Below are positions 39,101 to 54,100 of a stretch of 64,000 bases of DNA, piece after piece. A program made the translations under genes and the position numbers. Source of the stretch: Steromphala cineraria (Eukaryota; Mollusca; Gastropoda; Trochida; Trochidae); contig OU744735.1 in assembly GCA_916613615.1 (NCBI GenBank), forward strand, positions 43,862,468-43,926,467, read 5' to 3'. The notes beneath the pieces are model-generated. The model searched no databases, was not told the DNA's origin, and saw only the letters and a program-made list of their open reading frames with translations. The stretch's first letter is position 1; every line of letters starts with the position of its first letter.

Positions 39101-42100
39101 TCTTAAGTTACCTGAGCAATCAAAGCCACCATCTGTGTTCTGACATTCCTTTCCAGCCCCACAGTCGTGAGTTCCATCGTCACATTCATCGATATCTGAA
39201 GTAAACAGTAATACATTTCATTTATGTATTATTAGATCACTTGAATAAATTATTTCTAAAAACCAAAACCAATGACTCATCGGATTTCACAATAGGTACC
39301 AATTGTATCGTGCAAAGGTTGACTGGCTGACCTTCGAGTTTTCAAACAAATTGTAAATGAATTATCTGAATTTGTTCCAAATTTCATAATTGCGTCTAAA
39401 TATTAAACAAAAGCAGTAAATATATGATTAATTTCAAAGGTACATAAAGATCGTGTAATTAATTTCCTAGATCTTCAGTTTTTTCTCAAGGCCTTCAAGA
39501 GATGAGTTCTTAAGTTACCCGAGCAATCAAAGCCACCATCTGTGTTCTGACATTCCTTTCCAACCCCACAGTCGTGAGTTCCATCGTCACATTCATCGAT
39601 ATCTGAAGTAAACAGTAATACATTTCATTTATGTTTTATTAGATCACTTGAATAAATTATTTCTAAAAACCAAAACCAATGACTCATCGGATTTCACAAT
39701 AGGTACCAATTGTATCGTGCAAAGGTTGACTGGCTGACCTTCGAGTTTTCAAACAAATTGTAAATGAATTATCTGAATTTGTTCCAAATTTCATAATTGC
39801 GTCTAAATATTAAACAAAAGCAGTAAATATATGATTAATTTCAAAGGTACATAAAGATCGTGTAATTAATTTCCTAGATCTTCAGTTCTTTCTCAAGGCC
39901 TTCAAGAGATGAGTTCTTAAGTTACCTGAGCAATCAAAGCCACCATCTGTGTTCTGACATTCCTTTCCAACCCCACAGTCGTGAGTTCCTTCGTCACATT
40001 CATCGATATCTGAAGTAAACAGTAATACATTTCATTTATGTTTTATTAGATCACTTGAATAAATTATTTCTAAAAACCAAAACCAATGACTCATCGGATT
40101 TCACAATAGGTACCAATTGTATCGTGCAAAGGTTGACTGGCTGACCTTCGAGTTTTCAAACAAATTGTAAATGAATTATCTGAATTTGTTCCAAATTTCA
40201 TAATTGCGTCTAAATATTAAACAAAAGCAGTAAATATATGATTAATTTCAAAGGTACATAAAGATCATGTAATTAATTTCCTAGATCTTCAGTTTTTTCT
40301 CAAGGCCTTCAAGAGATGAGTTCTTAAGTTACCTGAGCAATCAAAGCCACCATCTGTGTTCTGACATTCCTTTCCAGCCCCACAGTCGTGAGTTCCATCG
40401 TCACATTCATCGATATCTGAAGTAAACAGTAATACATTTCATTTATGTATTATTAGATCACTTGAATAAATTATTTCTAAAAACCAAAACCAATGACTCA
40501 TCGGATTTCACAATAGGTACCAATTGTATCGTGCAAAGGTTGACTGGCTGACCTTCGAGTTTTCAAACAAATTGTAAATGAATTATCTGAATTTGTTCCA
40601 AATTTCATAATTGCGTCTAAATATTAAACAAAAGCAGTAAATATATGATTAATTTCAAAGGTACATAAAGATCGTGTAATTAATTTCCTAGATCTTCAGT
40701 TTTTTCTCAAGGCCTTCAAGAGATGAGTTCTTAAGTTACCCGAGCAATCAAAGCCACCATCTGTGTTCTGACATTCCTTTCCAACCCCACAGTCGTGAGT
40801 TCCATCGTCACATTCATCGATATCTGAAGTAAACAGTAATACATTTCATTTATGTTTTATTAGATCACTTGAATAAATTATTTCTAAAAACCAAAACCAA
40901 TGACTCATCGGATTTCACAATAGGTACCAATTGTATCGTGCAAAGGTTGACTGGCTGACCTTCGAGTTTTCAAACAAATTGTAAATGAATTATCTGAATT
41001 TGTTCCAAATTTCATAATTGCGTCTAAATATTAAACAAAAGCAGTAAATATATGATTAATTTCAAAGGTACATAAAGATCGTGTAATTAATTTCCTAGAT
41101 CTTCAGTTCTTTCTCAAGGCCTTCAAGAGATGAGTTCTTAAGTTACCTGAGCAATCAAAGCCACCATCTGTGTTCTGACATTCCTTTCCAACCCCACAGT
41201 CGTGAGTTCCTTCGTCACATTCATCGATATCTGAAGTAAACAGTAATACATTTCATTTATGTTTTATTAGATCACTTGAATAAATTATTTCTAAAAACCA
41301 AAACCAATGACTCATCGGATTTCACAATAGGTACCAATTGTATCGTGCAAAGGTTGACTGGCTGACCTTCGAGTTTTCAAACAAATTGTAAATGAATTAT
41401 CTGAATTTGTTCCAAATTTCATAATTGCGTCTAAATATTAAACAAAAGCAGTAAATATATGATTAATTTCAAAGGTACATAAAGATCATGTAATCAATTT
41501 CCTAGATCTTCAGTTTTTTCTCAAGGCCTTCAAGAGATGAGTTCTTAAGTTACCTGAGCAATCAAAGCCACCATCTGTGTTCTGACATTCCTTTCCAGCC
41601 CCACAGTCGTGAGTTCCATCGTCACATTCATCGATATCTGAAGTAAACAGTAATACATTTCATTTATGTTTTATTAGATCACTTGAATAAATTATTTCTA
41701 AAAACCAAAACCAATGACTCATCGGATTTCACAATAGGTACCAATTGTATCGTGCAAAGGTTGACTGGCTGACCTTCGAGTTTTCAAACAAATTGTAAAT
41801 GAATTATCTGAATTTGTTCCAAATTTCATAATTGTGTCTAAATATTAAATAAAAGCAGTAAATATATGATTAATTTCAAAGGTACATAAAGATCATGTAA
41901 TTAATTTCCTAGATCTTCAGTTCTTTCTCAAGGCCTTCAAGAGATGAGTTCTTAAGTTACCTGAGCAATCAAAGCCACCATCTGTGTTCTGACATTCCTT
42001 TCCAGCCTCACAGTCGTGAGTTCCTTGGTCACATTCATCGATATCTGAAGTAAACAGTAATACATTTCATTTATGTTTTATTAGATCACTTGAATAAATT

Positions 42101-45100
42101 ATTTCTAAAAACCAAAACCAATGACTCATCGGATTTCACAATAGGTACCAATTGTATCGTGCAAAGGTTGACTGGCTGACCTTCGAGTTTTCAAACAAAT
42201 TGTAAATGAATTATCTGAATTTGTTCCAAATTTCATAATTGCGTCTAAATATTAAACAAAAGCAGTAAATATATGATTAATTTCAAAGGTACATAAAGAT
42301 CATGTAATTAATTTCCTAGATCTTCAGTTCTTTCTCAAGGCCTTCAAGAGATGGGTTCTTAAGTTACCTAAGCAATCAAAGCCACCATCTGTGTTCTGAC
42401 ATTCCTTTCCAGCCCCACAGTCGTGAGTTCCATCGTCACATTCATCGATATCTAAAGTAAACAGTAATACATTTCATTTATGTTTTATTAGATCACTTGA
42501 ATAAATTATTTCTAAAAATCAAAACCAATGACTCATCGGATTTCACAATAGGTACCAATTGTATCGTGCAAAGGTTGACTGGCTGACCTTCGAGTTTTCA
42601 AACAAATTGTAAATGAATTATCTGAATTTGTTCCAAATTTCATAATTGCGTCTAAATATTAAACAAAAGCAGTAAATATATGATTAATTTCAAAGGTACA
42701 TAAAGATCATGCAATTAATTTCCTAGATCTTCAGTTCTTTCTCAAGGCCTTCAAGAGATGAGTTCTTAAGTTACCTGAGCAATCAAAGCCACCATCTGTG
42801 TTCTGACATTCCTTTCCAGCCTCACAGTCGTGAGTTCCTTGGTCACATTCATCGATATCTGAAGTAAACAGTAATACATTTCATTTATGTTTTATTAGAT
42901 CACTTGAATAAATTATTTCTAAAAACCAAAACCAATGACTCATCGGATTTCACAATAGGTACCAATTGTATCGTGCAAAGGTTGACTGGCTGACCTTCGA
43001 GTTTTCAAACAAATTGTAAATGAATTATCTGAATTTGTTCCAAATTTCATAATTGCGTCTAAATATTAAACAAAAGCAGTAAATATATGATTAATTTCAA
43101 AGGTACATAAAGATCATGTAATTAATTTCCTAGATCTTCAGTTCTTTCTCAAGGCCTTCAAGAGATGGGTTCTTAAGTTACCTGAGCAATCAAAGCCACC
43201 ATCTGTGTTCTGACATTCCTTTCCAGCCCCACAGTCGTGAGTTCCATCGTCACATTCATCGATATCTGAAGTAAACAGTAATACATTTCATTTATGTTTT
43301 ATTAGATCACTTGAATAAATTAGTTCTAAAAACCAAAACCAATGACTCATCGGATTTCACAATAGGTACCAATTGTATCGTGCAAAGGTTGACTGGCTGA
43401 CCTTCGAGTTTTCAAACAAATTGTAAATGAATTATCTGAATTTGTTCCAAATTTCATAATTGCGTCTAAATATTAAACAAAAGCAGTAAATATATGATTA
43501 ATTTCAAAGGTACATAAAGATCATGTAATTAATTTCCTAGATCTTCAGTTTTTTCTCAAGGCCTTCAAGAGATGAGTTCTTAAGTTACCTGAGCAATCAA
43601 AGCCACCATCTGTGTTCTGACATTCCTTTCCAGCCCCACAGTCGTGAGTTCCATCGTCACATTCATCGATATCTGAAGTAAACAGTAATACATTTCATTT
43701 ATGTTTTATTAGATCACTTGAATAAATTATTTCTAAAAACCAAAACCAATGACTCATCGGATTTCACAATAGGTACCAATTGTATCGTGCAAAGGTTGAC
43801 TGGCTGACCTTCGAGTTTTCAAACAAATTGTAAATGAATTATCTGAATTTGTTCCAAATTTCATAATTGTGTCTAAATATTAAATAAAAGCAGTAAATAT
43901 ATGATTAATTTCAAAGGTACATAAAGATCATGCAATTAATTTCCTAGATCTTCAGTTCTTTCTCAAGGCCTTCAAGAGATGAGTTCTTAAGTTACCTGAG
44001 CAATCAAAGCCACCATCTGTGTTCTGACATTCCTTTCCAGCCCCACAGTCGTGAGTTCCATCGTCACATTCATTGATATCTGAAGTAAACAGTAATACAT
44101 TTCATTTATGTTTTATTAGATCACTTGAATAAATTATTTCTAAAAACCAAAACCAATGACTCATCGGATTTCACAATAGGTACCAATTGTATCGTGCAAA
44201 GGTTGACTGGCTGACCTTCGATTTTTCAAACAAATTGTAAATGAATTATCTGAATTTGTTCCAAAATTCATAATTGTGTCTAAATATTAAATAAAAGCAG
44301 TAAATATATGATTAATTTCAAAGGTACATAAAGATCATGCAATTAATTTCCTAGATCTTCAGTTCTTTCTCAAGGCCTTCAAGAGATGAGTTCTTAAGTT
44401 ACCTGAGCAATCAAAGCCACCATCTGTGTTCTGACATTCCTTTCCAGCCTCACAGTCGTGAGTTCCTTGGTCACATTCATCGATATCTGAAGTAAACAGT
44501 AATACATTTCATTTATGTTTTATTAGATCACTTGAATAAATTATTTCTAAAAACCAAAACCAATGACTCATCGGATTTCACAATAGGTACCAATTGTATC
44601 GTGCAAAGGTTGACTGGCTGACCTTCGAGTTTTCAAACAAATTGTAAATTAATTATCTGAATTTGTTCCAAATTTCATAATTGCGTCTAAATATTAAACA
44701 AAAGCAGTAAATATATGATTAATTTCAAAGGTACATAAAGATCATGTAATTAATTTCCTAGATCTTCAGTTCTTTCTCAAGGCCTTCAAGAGATGGGTTC
44801 TTAAGTTACCTGAGCAATCAAAGCCACCATCTGTGTTCTGACATTCCTTTCCAGCCCCACAGTCGTGAGTTCCATCGTCACATTCATCGATATCTGAAGT
44901 AAACAGTAATACATTTCATTTATGTTTTATTAGATCACTTGAATAAATTAGTTCTAAAAATCAAAACCAATGACTCATCGGATTTCACAATAGGTATCAA
45001 TTGTATCGTGCAAAGGTTGACTGGCTGACCTTCGAGTTTTCAAACAAATTGTAAATGAATTATCTGAATTTGTTCCAAATTTCATTATTGCGTCTAAATA

Positions 45101-48100
45101 TTAAACAAAAGCAGTAAATATATGATTAATTTCAAAGGTACATAAAGATCATGTAATTAATTTCCTAGATCTTCAGTTCTTTCTCAAGGCCTTCAAGAGA
45201 TGAGTTCTTAAGTTACCTGAGCAATCAAAGCCACCATCTGTGTTCTGACATTCCTTTCCAGCCCCACAGTCGTGAGTTCCATCGTCACATTCATCGATAT
45301 CTGAAGTAAACAGTAATACATTTCATTTATGTTTTATTAGATCACTTGAATAAATTATTTCTAAAAACCAAAACCAATGACTCATCGGATTTCACAATAG
45401 GTACCAATTGTATCGTGCAAAGGTTGACTGGCTGACCTTCGAGTTTTCAAACAAATTGTAAATGAATTATCTGAATTTGTTCCAAATTTCATAATTGTGT
45501 CTAAATATTAAATAAAAGCAGTAAATATATGATTAATTTCAAAGGTACATAAAGATCATGTAATTAATTTCCTAGATCTTCAGTTCTTTCTCAAGGCCTT
45601 CAAGAGATGAGTTCTTAAGTTACCTGAGCAATCAAAGCCACCATCTGTGTTCTGACATTCCTTTCCAGCCTCACAGTCGTGAGTTCCTTGGTCACATTCA
45701 TCGATATCTGAAGTAAACAGTAATACATTTCATTTATGTTTTATTAGATCACTTGAATAAATTAGTTCTAAAAACCAAAACCAATGACTCATCGGATTTC
45801 ACAATAGGTACCAATTGTATCGTGCAAAGGTTGACTGGCTGACCTTCGAGTTTTCAAACAAATTGTAAATGAATTATCTGAATTTGTTCCAAATTTCATA
45901 ATTGTGTCTAAATATTAAATAAAAGCAGTAAATATATGATTAATTTCAAAGGTACATAAAGATCATGTAATTAATTTCCTAGATCTTCAGTTCTTTCTCA
46001 AGGCCTTCAAGAGATGAGTTCTTAAGTTACCTGAGCAATCAAAGCCACCATCTGTGTTCTGACATTCCTTTCCAGCCTCACAGTCGTGAGTTCCTTGGTC
46101 ACATTCATCGATATCTGAAGTAAACAGTAATACATTTCATTTATGTTTTATTAGATCACTTGAATAAATTATTTCTAAAAACCAAAACCAATGACTCATC
46201 GGATTTCACAATAGGTACCAATTGTATCGTGCAAAGGTTGACTGGCTGACCTTCGAGTTTTCAAACAAATTGTAAATGAATTATCTGAATTTGTTCCAAA
46301 TTTCATAATTGCGTCTAAATATTAAACAAAAGCAGTAAATATATGATTAATTTCAAAGGTACATAAAGATCGTGTAATTAATTTCCTAGATCTTCAGTTC
46401 TTTCTCAAGGCCTTCAAGAGATGAGTTCTTAAGTTACCTGAGCAATCAAAGCCACCATCTGTGTTCTGACATTCCTTTCCATCCCCACAGTCGTGAGTTC
46501 CTTCGTCACATTCATCGATATCTGAAGTAAACAGTAATACATTTCATTTATGTTTTATTAGATCACTTGAATAAATTAGTTCTAAAAACCAAAACCAATG
46601 ACTCATCGGATTTCACAATAGGTACCAATTGTATCGTGCAAAGGTTGACTGGCTGACCTTCGAGTTTTCAAACAAATTGTAAATGAATTATCTGAATTTG
46701 TTCCAAATTTCATAATTGCGTCTAAATATTAAACAAAAGCAGTAAATATATGATTAATTTCAAAGGTACATAAAGATCATGTAATTAATTTCCTAGATCT
46801 TCAGTTCTTTCTCAAGGCCTTCAAGAGATGAGTTCTTAAGTTACCTGAGCAATCAAAGCCACCATCTGTGTTCTGACATTCCTTTCCAGCCTCACAGTCG
46901 TGAGTTCCTTGGTCACATTCATCGATATCTGAAGTAAACAGTAATACATTTCATTTATGTTTTATTAGATCACTTAAATAAATTATTTCTAAAAACCAAA
47001 ACCAATGACTCATCGGATTTCACAATAGGTACCAATTGTATCGTGCAAAGGTTGACTGGCTGACCTTCGAGTTTTCAAACAAATTGTAAATGAATTATCT
47101 GAATTTGTTCCAAATTTCATAATTGCGTCTAAATATAAAACAAAGCAGTAAATATATGATTAATTTCAAAGGTACATAAAGATCATGTAATTAATTTCCT
47201 AGATCTTCAGTTCTTTCTCAAGGCCTTCAAGAGATGAGTTCTTAAGTTACCTGAGCAATCAAAGCCACCATCTGTGTTCTGACATTCCTTTCCAGCCCCA
47301 CAGTCGTGAGTTCCTCCATCACATTCATCGAAATCTGAAGTAAACAGTAATACATTTCATTTATGTTTTATTAGATCACTTGAATAAATTATTTCTAAAA
47401 ACCAAAACCAATGACTCATCGGATTTCACAATAGGTACCAATTGTATCGTGCAAAGGTTGACTGGCTGACCTTCGAGTTTTCAAATAAATTGTAAATGAA
47501 TTATCTGAATTTGTTCCAAATTTCATAATTGCGTCTAAATATAAAACAAAGCAGTAAATATATGATTAATTTCAAAGGTACATAAAGATCATGTAATTAA
47601 TTTCCTAGATCTTCAGTTCTTTCTCAAGGCCTTCAAGAGATGAGTTCTTAAGTTACCTGAGCAATCAAAGCCACCATCTGTGTTCTGACATTCCTTTCCA
47701 GCCCCACAGTCGTGAGTTCCTTCGTCACATTCATCGATATCTGAAGTAAACAGTAATACATTTCATTTATGTTTTATTAGATCACTTGAATAAATTATTT
47801 CTAAAAACCAAAACCAATGACTCATCGGATTTCACAATAGGTACCAATTGTATCGTGCAAAGGTTGACTGGCTGACCTTCGAGTTTTCAAACAAATTGTA
47901 AATGAATTATCTGAATTTGTTCCAAATTTCATAATTGCGTCTAAATATTAAACAAAAGCAGTAAATATATGATTAATTTCAAAGGTACATAAAGATCATG
48001 TAATTAATTTCCTAGATCTTCAGTTCTTTCTCAAGGCCTTCAAGAGATGAGTTCTTAAGTTACCTGAGCAATCAAAGCCACCATCTGTGTTCTGACATTC

Positions 48101-51100
48101 CTTTCCAGCCTCACAGTCGTGAGTTCCTTCGTCACATTCATTGATATCTGAAGTAAACAGTAATACATTTCATTTATGTTTTATTAGATCACTTGAATAA
48201 ATTATTTCTAAAAACCAAAACCAATGACTCATCAGATTTCACAATAGGTACCAATTGTATCGTGCAAAGGTTGACTGGCTGACCTTCGAGTTTTCAAACA
48301 AATTGTAAATGAATTATCTGAATTTGTTCCAAATTTCATAATTGCGTCTAAATATTAAACAAAAGCAGTAAATATATGATTAATTTCAAAGGTACATAAA
48401 GATCATGTAATTAATTTCCTAGATCTTCAGTTCTTTCTCAAGGCCTTCAAGAGATGAGTTCTTAAGTTACCTGAGCAATCAAAGCCACCATCTGTGTTCT
48501 GACATTCCTTTCCAGCCCCACAGTCGTGAGTTCCATCGTCACATTCATTGATATCTGAAGTAAACAGTAATACATTTCATTTATGTTTTATTAGATCACT
48601 TGAATAAATTATTTCTAAAAACCAAAACCAATGACTCATCGGATTTCACAATAGGTACCAATTGTATTGTGCAAAGGTCGACTGGCTGACCTTCGAGTTT
48701 TCAAACAAATTGTAAATGAATTATCTGAATTTGTTCCAAATTTCATAATTGCGTCTAAATATTAAACAAAAGCAGTAAATATATGATTAATTTCAAAGGT
48801 ACATAAAGATCATGTAATTAATTTCCTAGATCTTCAGTTCTTTCTCAAGGCCTTCAAGAGATGAGTTCTTAAGTTACCTGAGCAATCAAAGCCACCATCT
48901 GTGTTCTGACATTCCTTTCCAGCCCCACAGTCGTGAGTTCCTCCATCACATTCATCGATATCTGAAGTAAACAGTAATACATTTCATTTATGTTTTATTA
49001 GATCACCTGAATAAATTAGTTCTAAAAACCAAAACCAATGACTCATCGGATTTCACAATAGGTACCAATTGTATCGTGCAAAGGTTGACTGGCTGACCTT
49101 CGAGTTTTCAAACAAATTGTAAATGAATTATCTGAATTTGTTCCAAATTTCAAAATTGCGTCTAAATATTAAACAAAAGCAGTAAATATATGATTAATTT
49201 CAAAGGTACATAAACATCATGTAATTAATTTCCTAGATCTTCAGTTCTTTCTCAAGGCCTTCAAGAGATGGGTTCTTAAGTTACCTGAGCAATCAAAGCC
49301 ACCATCTGTGTTCTGACATTCCTTTCCAGCCTCACAGTCGTGAGTTCCTTCGTCACATTCATTGATATCTGAAGTAAACAGTAATACATTTCATTTATGT
49401 TTTATTAGATCACTTGAATAAATTAGTTCTAAAAATCAAAACCAATGACTCATCGGATTTCACAATAGGTACCAATTGTATCGTGCAAAGGTTGACTGGC
49501 TGACCTTCGAGTTTTCAAACAAATTGTAAATGAATTATCTGAATTTCTTCCAAATTTCATAATTGCGTCTAAATATTAAACAAAAGCAGTAAATATATGA
49601 TTAATTTCAAAGGTACATAAAGATCATGTAATTAATTTCCTAGATCTTCAGTTCTTTCTCAAGGCCTTCAAGAGATGAGTTCTTAAGTTACCTGAGCAAT
49701 CAAAGCCACCATCTGTGTTCTGACATTCCTTTCCAGCCCCACAGTCGTGAGTTCCATCGTCACATTCATCGATATCTGAAGTAAACAGTAATACATTTCA
49801 TTTATGTTTTATTAGATCACTTGAATAAATTAGTTCTAAAAACCAAAACAAATGACTCATCGGATTTCACAATAGGTACCAATTATATCGTGCAAAGGTA
49901 GACTGGCTGACCTTCGAGTTTTCAAACAAACTGTAAATTAATTATCTGAATTTGTTCCAAATTTCATAATTGCGTCTAAATATTAAACAAAAGCAGTAAA
50001 TATATGATTAATTTCAAAGGTACATAAAGATCATGTAATTAATTTCCTAGATCTTCAGTTCTTTCTCAAGGCCTTCAAGAGATGAGTTCTTAAGTTACCT
50101 GAGCAATCAAAGCCACCATCTGTGTTCTGACATTCCTTTCCAGCCCCACAGTCGTGAGTTCCTTCGTCACATTCATCGATATCTGAAGTAAACAGTAATA
50201 CATTTCATTTATGTTTTATTAGATCACTTGAATAAATTATTTCTAAAAACCAAAACCAATGACTCATCGGATTTCACAATAGGTACCAATTGTATCGTGC
50301 AAAGGTTGACTGGCTGACCTTCGAGTTTTCAAACAAATTGTAAATGAATTATCTGAATTTGTTCCAAATTTCATAATTGCGTCTAAATATTAAACAAAAG
50401 CAGTAAATATATGATTAATTTCAAAGGTACATAAAGATCATGTAATTAATTTCCTAGATCTTCAGTTCTTTCTCAAGGCCTTCAAGAGATGAGTTCTTAA
50501 GTTACCTGAGCAATCAAAGCCACCATCTGTGTTCTGACATTCCTTTCCAGCCCCACAGTCGTGAGTTCCATCGTCACATTCATCGATATCTGAAGTAAAC
50601 AGTAATACATTTCATTTATGTTTTATTAGATCACTTGAATAAATTAGTTCTAAAAACCAAAACCAATGACTCATCGGATTTCACAATAGGTACCAATTGT
50701 ATCGTGCAAAGGTTGACTGGCTGACCTTCGAGTTTTCAAACAAATTGTAAATGAATTATCTGAATTTGTTCCAAATTTCATAATTGTGTCTAAATATTAA
50801 ATAAAAGCAGTAAATATATGATTAATTTCAAAGGTACATAAAGATCATGTAATTAATTTCCTAGATCTTCAGTTCTTTCTCAAGGCCTTCAAGAGATGAG
50901 TTCTTAAGTTACCTGAGCAATCAAAGCCACCATCTGTGTTCTGACATTCCTTTCCAGCCTCACAGTCGTGAGTTCCTTGGTCACATTCATCGATATCTGA
51001 AGTAAACAGTAATACATTTCATTTATGTTTTATTAGATCACTTGAATAAATTATTTCTAAAAACCAAAACCAATGACTCATCGGATTTCACAATAGGTAC

Positions 51101-54100
51101 CAATTGTATAGTGCAAAGGTTGACTGGCTGAGCTTCGAGTTTTCAAACAAATTGTAAATGAATTATCTGAATTTGTTCCAAATTTCATAATTGCGTCTAA
51201 ATATTAAACAAAAGCAGTAAATATATGATTAATTTCAAAGGTACATAAAGATCGTGTAATTAATTTCCTAGATCTTCAGTTCTTTCTCAAGGCCTTCAAG
51301 AGATGAGTTCTTAAGTTACCTGAGCAATCAAAGCCACCATCTGTGTTCTGACATTCCTTTCCATCCCCACAGTCGTGAGTTCCTTCGTCACATTCATCGA
51401 TATCTGAAGTAAACAGTAATACATTTCATTTATGTTTTATTAGATCACTTGAATAAATTAGTTCTAAAAACCAAAACCAATGACTCATCGGATTTCACAA
51501 TAGGTACCAATTGTATCGTGCAAAGGTTGACTGGCTGACCTTCGAGTTTTCAAACAAATTGTAAATGAATTATCTGAATTTGTTCCAAATTTCATAATTG
51601 CGTCTAAATATTAAACAAAAGCAGTAAATATATGATTAATTTCAAAGGTACATAAAGATCATGTAATTAATTTCCTAGATCTTCAGTTCTTTCTCAAGGC
51701 CTTCAAGAGATGAGTTCTTAAGTTACCTGAGCAATCAAAGCCACCATCTGTGTTCTGACATTCCTTTCCAGCCTCACAGTCGTGAGTTCCTTGGTCACAT
51801 TCATCGATATCTGAAGTAAACAGTAATACATTTCATTTATGTTTTATTAGATCACTTAAATAAATTATTTCTAAAAACCAAAACCAATGACTCATCGGAT
51901 TTCACAATAGGTACCAATTGTATCGTGCAAAGGTTGACTGGCTGACCTTCGAGTTTTCAAACAAATTGTAAATGAATTATCTGAATTTGTTCCAAATTTC
52001 ATAATTGCGTCTAAATATAAAACAAAGCAGTAAATATATGATTAATTTCAAAGGTACATAAAGATCATGTAATTAATTTCCTAGATCTTCAGTTCTTTCT
52101 CAAGGCCTTCAAGAGATGAGTTCTTAAGTTACCTGAGCAATCAAAGCCACCATCTGTGTTCTGACATTCCTTTCCAGCCCCACAGTCGTGAGTTCCTCCA
52201 TCACATTCATCGAAATCTGAAGTAAACAGTAATACATTTCATTTATGTTTTATTAGATCACTTGAATAAATTATTTCTAAAAACCAAAACCAATGACTCA
52301 TCGGATTTCACAATAGGTACCAATTGTATCGTGCAAAGGTTGACTGGCTGACCTTCGAGTTTTCAAATAAATTGTAAATGAATTATCTGAATTTGTTCCA
52401 AATTTCATAATTGCGTCTAAATATAAAACAAAGCAGTAAATATATGATTAATTTCAAAGGTACATAAAGATCATGTAATTAATTTCCTAGATCTTCAGTT
52501 CTTTCTCAAGGCCTTCAAGAGATGAGTTCTTAAGTTACCTGAGCAATCAAAGCCACCATCTGTGTTCTGACATTCCTTTCCAGCCCCACAGTCGTGAGTT
52601 CCTTCGTCACATTCATCGATATCTGAAGTAAACAGTAATACATTTCATTTATGTTTTATTAGATCACTTGAATAAATTATTTCTAAAAACCAAAACCAAT
52701 GACTCATCGGATTTCACAATAGGTACCAATTGTATCGTGCAAAGGTTGACTGGCTGACCTTCGAGTTTTCAAACAAATTGTAAATGAATTATCTGAATTT
52801 GTTCCAAATTTCATAATTGCGTCTAAATATTAAACAAAAGCAGTAAATATATGATTAATTTCAAAGGTACATAAAGATCATGTAATTAATTTCCTAGATC
52901 TTCAGTTCTTTCTCAAGGCCTTCAAGAGATGAGTTCTTAAGTTACCTGAGCAATCAAAGCCACCATCTGTGTTCTGACATTCCTTTCCAGCCTCACAGTC
53001 GTGAGTTCCTTCGTCACATTCATTGATATCTGAAGTAAACAGTAATACATTTCATTTATGTTTTATTAGATCACTTGAATAAATTATTTCTAAAAACCAA
53101 AACCAATGACTCATCAGATTTCACAATAGGTACCAATTGTATCGTGCAAAGGTTGACTGGCTGACCTTCGAGTTTTCAAACAAATTGTAAATGAATTATC
53201 TGAATTTGTTCCAAATTTCATAATTGCGTCTAAATATTAAACAAAAGCAGTAAATATATGATTAATTTCAAAGGTACATAAAGATCATGTAATTAATTTC
53301 CTAGATCTTCAGTTCTTTCTCAAGGCCTTCAAGAGATGAGTTCTTAAGTTACCTGAGCAATCAAAGCCACCATCTGTGTTCTGACATTCCTTTCCAGCCC
53401 CACAGTCGTGAGTTCCATCGTCACATTCATTGATATCTGAAGTAAACAGTAATACATTTCATTTATGTTTTATTAGATCACTTGAATAAATTATTTCTAA
53501 AAACCAAAACCAATGACTCATCGGATTTCACAATAGGTACCAATTGTATTGTGCAAAGGTCGACTGGCTGACCTTCGAGTTTTCAAACAAATTGTAAATG
53601 AATTATCTGAATTTGTTCCAAATTTCATAATTGCGTCTAAATATTAAACAAAAGCAGTAAATATATGATTAATTTCAAAGGTACATAAAGATCATGTAAT
53701 TAATTTCCTAGATCTTCAGTTCTTTCTCAAGGCCTTCAAGAGATGAGTTCTTAAGTTACCTGAGCAATCAAAGCCACCATCTGTGTTCTGACATTCCTTT
53801 CCAGCCCCACAGTCGTGAGTTCCTCCATCACATTCATCGATATCTGAAGTAAACAGTAATACATTTCATTTATGTTTTATTAGATCACCTGAATAAATTA
53901 GTTCTAAAAACCAAAACCAATGACTCATCGGATTTCACAATAGGTACCAATTGTATCGTGCAAAGGTTGACTGGCTGACCTTCGAGTTTTCAAACAAATT
54001 GTAAATGAATTATCTGAATTTGTTCCAAATTTCAAAATTGCGTCTAAATATTAAACAAAAGCAGTAAATATATGATTAATTTCAAAGGTACATAAACATC

